From NCBI RefSeq assembly GCF_000153185.1, contig NZ_CH724149.1, forward strand, positions 874,232 to 938,231: 64,000 nt of DNA, given 5' to 3'. The notes under the pieces were generated by a model, which made no database searches, was not told where the DNA came from, and saw nothing but the letters and a program-made list of their open reading frames with translations. Source of the stretch: Reinekea blandensis MED297 (GTDB lineage: Bacteria > Pseudomonadota > Gammaproteobacteria > Pseudomonadales > Natronospirillaceae). Numbering within the stretch: the stretch's first letter is position 1; the number at the start of each line of letters is the position of its first letter. Both the position numbers and the translations under genes were made by a program. Shown here piece by piece: positions 58,661 to 64,000 of the stretch.

Positions 58661-60097
58661 TCAGGCCGCTGACGGTTTAGAGATCGCTTGCTCTTGCTGG
58701 CTGTTACGAATGGTAAACCACACATTCACAGCCATCAGCAGCATGCCGGTCAGGAAGATTGCACCGCCAATCAGTCGTACGACATAGCCTGGGAAACTGG
58801 CCTCTACACCCTGAACAAAGCTGAACTGCAATGTTCCATCGGTGTTAATGGCGCGCCAGTAGAGTCCCTGCATAATACCGTTGACCCACATAGAAGCGAT
58901 GTACAGTACCGTACCGATGGTCGCCAGCCAGAAGTGGACGTTGATCCATGCCAGGTTATGCATCGATTCACGGCCCCAGAGACGAGGAATGGTGTGATAC
59001 ATGGCACCAATAGAAATCATCGCAACCCAACCCAATGCACCAGCGTGCACGTGGCCAATGGTCCAGTCAGTATTGTGTGACAGTGCGTTAACGGTCTTGA
59101 TCGACATCATCGGGCCTTCAAAGGTCGACATGCCGTAGAAAGAAAGTGATACAACCAAGAATCGGAGGATCGGGTCATTACGCAGTTTGTGCCAGGCACC
59201 CGACAGCGTCATCATCCCGTTGATCATACCGCCCCAGCTGGGCGCAAGAAGGATCAATGACATAACCATGCCGAGGTTTTGAGCCCAGTCAGGCAGTGCG
59301 GAGTAGTGCAGATGGTGACCACCCGCCCACATGTAGACGGCGATCAGTGCCCAGAAATGCACAATAGACAGTCGGTATGAGTAGACCGGACGTTCTGCCT
59401 GCTTTGGCACATAGTAATACATCATGCCCAGGAAACCTGCAGTCAGGAAGAAACCGACGGCATTGTGGCCATACCACCACTGAACCATGGCATCCATCGT
59501 TCCGGCATAGGCTGAATAGGCGTGCGTCATGCTGGTTGGCATGGCGGCGCTGTTCACAACGTGCAGTACCGCAACGGTAATAATGAAGGCCAGGTAAAAC
59601 CAGTTGCCGACATAGATGTGAGGCATTTTGCGGCGCATGATGGTACCAACAAAAACGACCAGATACGCCACCCAGACCAGAGTGATCAGGATGTCCAATG
59701 GCCAGATCAGCTCAGCGTACTCTTTACCAGCTGTCAGCCCCAGTGGCAATGTCACCACGGCACCGACAATCACGGCTTGCCAACCCCAGAAGGTAAAGGC
59801 TGCCAGAGGCCCAAATGCCAAGCGGGCCTGTGTGGTTCTCTGAACAACGTAGTACGAGGTGGCAAACAGAGCTGAACCACCAAAAGCGAAAATTACCGCG
59901 TTGGTGTGCAGAGGACGTAACCGGCCGAAGTGAAAATAAGGTCCGAAATTGAGCTCTGGAAAGGCCATTTGCGCTGCGATGATGACACCGACGAGCATAC
60001 CAATGACACCCCAGACGATAGTCATCACTGAAAACTGACGAACTACGGTGTAGTTGTAGGTTTCAGCCGTTTGGGAGGATTGAATTGCATTACTCAT
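58661..60097 (-). CDS. ccoN: cbb3 oxidase catalytic subunit CcoN
   Basis: The heme-copper subunit of the high-affinity cbb3 terminal oxidase, 478 residues, about 12 helices. ATG 60097 ([21 protein letters not shown]) is chosen; the frame stays open 31 codons upstream without conserved sequence. Heme and CuB ligands are in [47 protein letters not shown] and [11 protein letters not shown]. An Anr box and -10 lie 50-95 bp upstream. Confidence 0.98.
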   Translation of the reverse strand: MSNAIQSSQTAETYNYTVVRQFSVMTIVWGVIGMLVGVIIAAQMAFPELNFGPYFHFGRLRPLHTNAVIFAFGGSALFATSYYVVQRTTQARLAFGPLAAFTFWGWQAVIVGAVVTLPLGLTAGKEYAELIWPLDILITLVWVAYLVVFVGTIMRRKMPHIYVGNWFYLAFIITVAVLHVVNSAAMPTSMTHAYSAYAGTMDAMVQWWYGHNAVGFFLTAGFLGMMYYYVPKQAERPVYSYRLSIVHFWALIAVYMWAGGHHLHYSALPDWAQNLGMVMSLILLAPSWGGMINGMMTLSGAWHKLRNDPILRFLVVSLSFYGMSTFEGPMMSIKTVNALSHNTDWTIGHVHAGALGWVAMISIGAMYHTIPRLWGRESMHNLAWINVHFWLATIGTVLYIASMWVNGIMQGLYWRAINTDGTLQFSFVQGVEASFPGYVVRLIGGAIFLTGMLLMAVNVWFTIRNSQQEQAISKPSAA

Positions 60098-60148
60098 TTG
60101 TAGGTTTCCAATCGTTTTTTTAATAAGGCGAGACGGAATCGGGCGCAA

Positions 60149-60154
60149 GTATGC
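60149..60154 (-). promoter_or_regulatory. -10 element of ccoNOQP
   Basis: CATACT on the minus strand with a weak TTTGCA 18 bp upstream. A start near 60142 puts the Anr box centre at -41.5. Confidence 0.6.
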
Positions 60155-60176
60155 TGCGCGTGTCAGGTTTTTGCAA

Positions 60177-60190
60177 ATGACATAAATCAA
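60177..60190 (-). promoter_or_regulatory. Anr/FNR box of ccoNOQP
   Basis: TTGAT-TTAT-GTCAT on the minus strand: the first half is perfect, the second keeps the central TCA. Its centre, 60183.5, is 41.5 bp from the predicted start, the class II FNR spacing. Confidence 0.7.
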
Positions 60191-60410
60191 TTAACTGATA
60201 ACGATAGCTTTACTTTGAAAAAACGTTTGATCTAGTTGCTCGATCGGCACCAGCGGCTCTGCGATAGGGGTTTCGCTCCGCTTAGACGATGAAGAAGGGA
60301 CGAGTGCTGTTCGATCAACCGGTGATACGGAATCAGGAATGTCCGCTATTCACCCGGCTGATCATTCAGATTTACTCGCCGCCTTTCGATCAGTTTAGGC
60401 CGGCAGTTTT

Positions 60411-61880
60411 TCAGGCCGTTTGAGTCCGCTTTAACCGGATCTGGTCGATATGTTGCCCTCGCTGCATTAACGACTGGGCCCGAGCGTCCAAAGCGATGCC
60501 GTGACGGGTGCTTTTCAGTCGGACCGGTGTATTGCTGGCACAATAGCCTTTGTGCGTGATAAGTGAGTCGTTGTCTGATGTTGAAATCAGCAGTGCCTCG
60601 GATATCTTGTCGCGCACTCTGACTGTCACGGGTTGCAGGTTGCCAACCATGAATTCCAGCCCGAACACGATGGCGTCGCCAGCGCGCTTAAGCCAGCGGA
60701 CGACGGCCAGGCGACCATTGCCGTCTGTTGATTGCTGATGCATCACAACGTCACCAACGGAAAGCGATTGGGCGTCTTTCCAATCGGAAATCCGCACGCA
60801 GGCGCCGGTTTTACTGATGTTGACGGTATGACTGTCGATCAGACGATCTTTGACTGAGTTGGGTGAGCGCAAGAAGCTGTGAATGGTATTCAGCCCCAGT
60901 GCTGTGTTCGCTTCGATCGCGCAAGGCGCCCGTTCAAAGCGCCGGCTGGATGACTGTTTCCAGGCCAGCAGAGCTTTTTTCAGCGCCATAAAGGCATCGA
61001 TATTGTCGGTACCTGGTGCGAATCCCAGTGTTTCGGCGGCGGTGCCGTTGCGCAGCTGACTCATGTGCTGCCGAACCTGTTCGATGATTGGCAGAGGGTT
61101 GATAACGCGGATGAAAGCCGCATTCCCTGCACCGGAGATCTGCCGGGCGGTCAGGACGCCGGATTGGGACTCGAGATCGACATAAAAGTAATGCGCGTTG
61201 AACTCCCGACTCTCCTGGTGGTTAACCTGCGCTCTGAATGACCATTTGCGCAGATAACTGTCTATCAGTCGTAGCTCGCGGTCGTTCAGGTGTTCGGGTT
61301 GAGCGGCCTGATACAGAATGCCCTGCTTATAGCGGCTTTCAATATCTCGGTTGTCAGGCTGATTGCTGTGAAAGTCGGTTAGAAAACGTGATTCGGCAAA
61401 CTGGTACAGCCGATTGATCTCTCCCCATAACACGGCCGGTTGGGTTCGATGCTGTTCGCTATAGTCCTGCATTTGTTCGAGCATGGCAGACAACGCCCAG
61501 TAGGCGAAATTAGCCAGTTCTTCTTTCGAATGAGGAACGGCATCCCTTAACAGCAGTTTTGCCGCATAGGCAAACTCTCGGTTGAGATCCGGTAGTTCAC
61601 TGCGGTGCCGGGCGGTTATTTCCAGCTCACCGCTTCGCACCTGTTGTATATAAAGCAGGTAGCGGTTTATGAGCCCTTCGGTCAGGCTGAATCGAGCGTC
61701 TCCATTTAATGGCATTCGGTTCAGGTTATGCAGGTTGGTTGCAACTTTATCGAAGTGACTGTGGAAGTCCGCCACATTCAATACCTGATTCACCAGTACA
61801 TCTCGATAAAGCGCTGTCGTTTCCTTACTAATGTGCAGATTCTGCTTGGGCATTGTGAGCCGCAGAGACGCTATACTCAT
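60411..61880 (-). CDS. PilZ-domain (c-di-GMP binding) protein
   Basis: A 489-residue protein with a C-terminal PilZ domain: RRFER (RxxxR) near residue 320, then NISKTGACVRIS (the [D/N]xSxxG motif) near 362, then VGDVV and FGLEFM strands. The first 300 residues are helical with no motif I know and no membrane helix. It likely senses cyclic di-GMP; the output is unknown. An internal ATG nine codons on (MPKQNLHIS) may be the real start. It is upstream of, and on the same strand as, ccoN. Confidence 0.8.
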   Translation of the reverse strand: MSIASLRLTMPKQNLHISKETTALYRDVLVNQVLNVADFHSHFDKVATNLHNLNRMPLNGDARFSLTEGLINRYLLYIQQVRSGELEITARHRSELPDLNREFAYAAKLLLRDAVPHSKEELANFAYWALSAMLEQMQDYSEQHRTQPAVLWGEINRLYQFAESRFLTDFHSNQPDNRDIESRYKQGILYQAAQPEHLNDRELRLIDSYLRKWSFRAQVNHQESREFNAHYFYVDLESQSGVLTARQISGAGNAAFIRVINPLPIIEQVRQHMSQLRNGTAAETLGFAPGTDNIDAFMALKKALLAWKQSSSRRFERAPCAIEANTALGLNTIHSFLRSPNSVKDRLIDSHTVNISKTGACVRISDWKDAQSLSVGDVVMHQQSTDGNGRLAVVRWLKRAGDAIVFGLEFMVGNLQPVTVRVRDKISEALLISTSDNDSLITHKGYCASNTPVRLKSTRHGIALDARAQSLMQRGQHIDQIRLKRTQTA

Positions 61881-62319
61881 CTGCCTATCCTCCAGATGGA
61901 CTCTTCTAAGCGTAAAGATAGATCATATTTTGATCTGAGACAGGGTTCTTGCTGTATTTGCGAACTACCGCACATTTTTAACGCGGATCGGTTTGGTGGT
62001 GATTGCAAAGGTGTCCAACTAGTGTTGCTTTCAGAGCACTTTACCCACGTTATTAAGCATGGCTTAAAACCCGGTAAGCGCGATCTGACAACACACGTCG
62101 GCTAAGTCTCACCAGCCTATATGGGTTTAAAACCCTTGTGGTGCCCAGTTTTTTTAAGATCGAGCGGTGGTCGAATGGGGAGCCTGAGTCTCTGGAGTAC
62201 ACAGAAGTGTGAATCTGCACCCTCGTGGAACGACCAAGGTCTAATGGTTGGTGAAATCCGGCTGCTCAATAATCGACGGGATATCGGTTCCATATAAAAA
62301 CAACAAAGAGGACGATTCA
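61881..62319. other. Spacer between the PilZ-domain gene and the EVE-like gene (439 nt)
   Basis: It contains the promoter region of the PilZ-domain gene and one doubtful 69-codon frame (61896-62105). A palindrome GGGTTTAAAACCC at about 62125-62137 and the T-run near 62150 do not form a proper terminator. Confidence 0.45.
61896..62105 (+). CDS. Doubtful small hypothetical protein
   Basis: A 69-codon frame starting MDSSKRKDRSYFDLRQGSCC. It has a CCIC pair and no hydrophobic segment. There is no ribosome binding site before the ATG (the bases there are CCTCCAG) and I recognise no family. It may be chance; I list it only because nothing else explains the stretch. Confidence 0.2.
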   Translation: MDSSKRKDRSYFDLRQGSCCICELPHIFNADRFGGDCKGVQLVLLSEHFTHVIKHGLKPGKRDLTTHVG

Positions 62320-62874
62320 ATGAACTTGTGGTGGGTAATGACCTCCAGCTCGCAATGCAGCTATGAGGAGTTAAAGAGGCGACAATGTCTGGCTCTGAGT
62401 TGGTCTGAACTGGACGACCTGAGCAAGTATGTTCGGGACAAGCCGGGCTGGGAGCGACAGTTCAAAACCTTTGTGCAGTTGCGAGGTAACATTGCATACG
62501 TTAACGATCGTCGATGGGGTCCCCAGCAGCAAGACTTAAGTACCGGTGTCCCTGATGTCTTTTGGCGATGGTTACACATTCGGAAGGGCGATTTAATCGC
62601 GCTTATGGAGACCGGTAGTCAAATCACGCTCGGTCAGATCGAAGTACTTGGCATTGCACGTGTGCATACAGACGCGTTTTCTACCTATCGTTACGATAGT
62701 CAGTATCATCATGCTCATCAGGTGCTTGGTGGCTTAAAATGGGTCGATTGGGATATCAAACACTTTGGTGAACTGCCCAAGCCAGAAGGATCCTTTAACG
62801 CGTTGACGATCGATAACAGCCAGATAGCTCTCGTTGAGGAAGCATTGTCGGCCTCTGAAGCTATCCAGGCCTGA
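62320..62874 (+). CDS. Hypothetical protein with EVE/PUA-like features
   Basis: A 184-residue protein. ATG 62320 has AGAGGA at 62307-62312. The layout NLWWVMTSS at the N-terminus, then RKGDLIALMETGSQITLGQI, then YRYDSQYHHAHQV and LKWVDWD resembles EVE/PUA-like domains (W at the start, a KGD turn, a small barrel and a Y-H-V-W end), which bind modified bases in nucleic acids. The match is by eye and weak. No neighbour points to a restriction system. Confidence 0.6.
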   Translation: MNLWWVMTSSSQCSYEELKRRQCLALSWSELDDLSKYVRDKPGWERQFKTFVQLRGNIAYVNDRRWGPQQQDLSTGVPDVFWRWLHIRKGDLIALMETGSQITLGQIEVLGIARVHTDAFSTYRYDSQYHHAHQVLGGLKWVDWDIKHFGELPKPEGSFNALTIDNSQIALVEEALSASEAIQA

Positions 62875-63040
62875 TGAGGGGGGGGCGGTCATGGCTGAGG
62901 TTTGTCGGACGACAGTTAAAAGCAGATGAACCAGCGTCACGGGCGTCCTGTTGGTTCTGTCTGCTGCATTTGCCGAATGTAATGCGTTTGTCGCTCTGAT
63001 ATTCTCATGGCAAAGGAGTTTTAGGATAGGGCAGGATTCG

Positions 63041-63310
63041 ATGCAGCATTGTATTAAAGCTTGGGTGTATGGAAAGGTTCAGGGCGTCGGCTATCGGATG
63101 TTTTGTAAACGGCGGGCAAAAGAGCTTAATCTGGACGGCTATGCACTGAATCTGTCGGATGGACGGGTAGAAGTGCTGGTCTGTGGTCACAGTGACGCCA
63201 TCGAGAAAATGATTGAGTCGCTCAACGAAGGACCCGCATTTGCCCAAGTGCTCGGCGTCGATGTGGAGCCAAGCCAGGAAACCGCGGCTGCCGGTTTCAT
63301 GACCGGTTAA
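63041..63310 (+). CDS. Acylphosphatase
   Basis: Hydrolyses acyl phosphates. The 89-residue protein has GKVQGVGYRMFCKRRA with catalytic Arg19 and ALNLSDGRVEVL with catalytic Asn37, the two key residues. ATG 63041 has AGGA at 63032-63035; the open frame upstream is unconserved. Confidence 0.96.
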   Translation: MQHCIKAWVYGKVQGVGYRMFCKRRAKELNLDGYALNLSDGRVEVLVCGHSDAIEKMIESLNEGPAFAQVLGVDVEPSQETAAAGFMTG

Positions 63311-63321
63311 TCCATTACTCT

Positions 63322-63903
63322 TTATTCCCCCAGTCGCCAGTATTGGTGCCAGTAAGTTAGTACACGCTTCGGGTACCAGGTCTGTCCCCGGCTGCCGTTA
63401 TATCGAGCCAAAGCCCGAATGACGCTGCCATCTTCCAGTTCGAGGTAGTGTGCTAATATGGTGGTGCCATAGCGAAGGTTGGTGGCGACATCCATCAGAT
63501 TGTCGTCTTCCCGGCCGATTTCTTTTTTCCAGAACGGCATAATCTGCATCATACCCCGCGCGCCGGCATAGGATATTGCATAGTTGTCAAAGGCGCTCTC
63601 GACCTGAATCAGAGCCAGGACCAAGCCCGGTTCCAGGCCTGCTCGGGTCGCCTCATGGTGAATCATCGTTAACAGATGGATTCGCTGCTCCGGATCTTCG
63701 ATCCAACGGCTGAGCGGGGCGCTCATGCCGGCAAGCCAGACCTGACCGACATACTCGTCTTCAAAGGAATGTGTCTCATTGACAGCATTTTTCAGGGCCG
63801 CGACCAGATCGCTTTCTGGTGCGTCTGCCTGACTGGTCTGGATGCAAAACAGAAGCAGCGGCAGGGTCCAGACTTTGAGTAACCGTTTAAGTTGTGTGTT
63901 CAT
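63322..63903 (-). CDS. Lytic transglycosylase, SLT domain
   Basis: A 193-residue secreted murein lyase. The signal peptide (about residues 1-26, VWTLPLLLFCIQTSQA) is followed by an SLT domain: ALIQVESAFD with catalytic Glu102, then YAGARGMMQIMPFW and LARYNGSRG. It has the size of small Pseudomonas-type transglycosylases found beside proS. It is convergent with the acylphosphatase gene. Confidence 0.92.
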   Translation of the reverse strand: MNTQLKRLLKVWTLPLLLFCIQTSQADAPESDLVAALKNAVNETHSFEDEYVGQVWLAGMSAPLSRWIEDPEQRIHLLTMIHHEATRAGLEPGLVLALIQVESAFDNYAISYAGARGMMQIMPFWKKEIGREDDNLMDVATNLRYGTTILAHYLELEDGSVIRALARYNGSRGQTWYPKRVLTYWHQYWRLGE

Positions 63904-63990
63904 TGTCGAAAATCTTGAAATTTCAAGTGTTTACAGAGCAGTTGGGGGCTAATAAAGCACAAGGATGGGTTAATTTGAAGGCTAATCCTG

Positions 63991-63996
63991 TATAAT
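63991..63996 (+). promoter_or_regulatory. -10 element at the right window edge
   Basis: A perfect TATAAT at 63991-63996, with no strong -35, pointing out of the window and divergent from the lytic transglycosylase. In Pseudomonas proS lies here; that is expectation, not seen. Confidence 0.5.
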
Positions 63997-64000
63997 GCTC

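Larger units (their letters stand above)
60098..60410. other. ccoN upstream region (313 nt)
   Basis: Besides the Anr box and promoter described separately, the half nearer the PilZ-domain gene contains no gene I can support. It includes the downstream end of the PilZ-domain gene's transcript. A short repeat AGGCCGGCAG...CAGGCCG near 60397-60418 could form a weak terminator for that gene. Confidence 0.45.

Noticed and set aside
60181..60200. ATCAATTAACTGAT as an FNR palindrome
   Set aside because: The half-sites are in the wrong order (ATCAA first), so it is not an FNR/Anr site in either strand.
60220..60245. Second Anr box (TTGAT at 60227) before ccoN
   Set aside because: Only one half-site matches; the other side, TTGCT, does not fit ATCAA.
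61728..62105. Longer version (125 codons) of the small frame near 62 kb
   Set aside because: The first part is antisense to the PilZ-domain gene. Only the part from 61896 is kept, at low confidence.

Overview
The window is a stretch of bacterial chromosome with no insertion sequence, prophage or CRISPR array. Gene content and order (lpxB-rnhB-dnaE-accA-tilS-pyrG-eno-ftsB-ispDF-truD-pcm-nlpD-rpoS, then fdxA-mutS-pncC-recA-recX-alaS-lysC-csrA-tRNA-Ser-tRNA-Arg) are those of Pseudomonas-type gammaproteobacteria. Together with a Na+-pumping oxaloacetate decarboxylase, TRAP transport and a cbb3 oxidase, this suggests a marine Oceanospirillales-like gammaproteobacterium. The genus cannot be fixed from sequence reading alone.

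1-27.6 kb is a conserved housekeeping backbone: lipid A, RNase HII, replicative polymerase, fatty-acid carboxylase, tRNA lysidine, CTP synthase, enolase, divisome FtsB, two isoprenoid genes, pseudouridine synthase, isoaspartyl repair, a DUF368 (PopT-type) membrane protein, NlpD and RpoS. The repair block mutS/pncC/recA/recX follows, with a clear LexA box before recA, then alaS, lysC and csrA. Compared with the Pseudomonas order, kdsA (between pyrG and eno) and surE (between truD and pcm) are missing, and DUF368 and LysE genes are present.

27.7-40.3 kb is framed by tRNA genes: Ser and two identical Arg copies on the left, and a tandemly duplicated Val/Asp array (three Val, four Asp, plus two degenerate Asp fragments) on the right. 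Between them lie dusC, the Na+ pump oadGAB, a three-gene overlapping cassette (32765-35213) and a TatT-DctP-DctQ-DctM TRAP operon. The cassette encodes a ZorA-like MotA/TolQ-type channel protein with a long helical tail, a ZorB-like MotB/OmpA protein and a small four-cysteine protein I do not recognise. No ZorC, D, E, F or G gene is visible. This is the best candidate for an undescribed system in the window.

40.3-48.5 kb holds a long coiled-coil protein of unknown function, a PLP enzyme, a YlqF-type GTPase, an HDAC-family hydrolase, a Pat-type protein acetyltransferase and NudC.

48.5-60.1 kb is a minus-strand micro-aerobic respiration region: ccoNOQP (cbb3 oxidase), ccoGHIS plus a TauE/SafE-like protein (assembly and copper supply), ttcA, the O2 sensor Anr, and a 39-codon gene very like the accessory cbb3 subunit CcoM. 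TTGAT-N4-ATCAA-type Anr boxes precede ccoN, anr and the ccoM-like gene, which ties them into one regulon. The right end carries a PilZ-domain protein, an EVE/PUA-like hypothetical, acylphosphatase and a small lytic transglycosylase.
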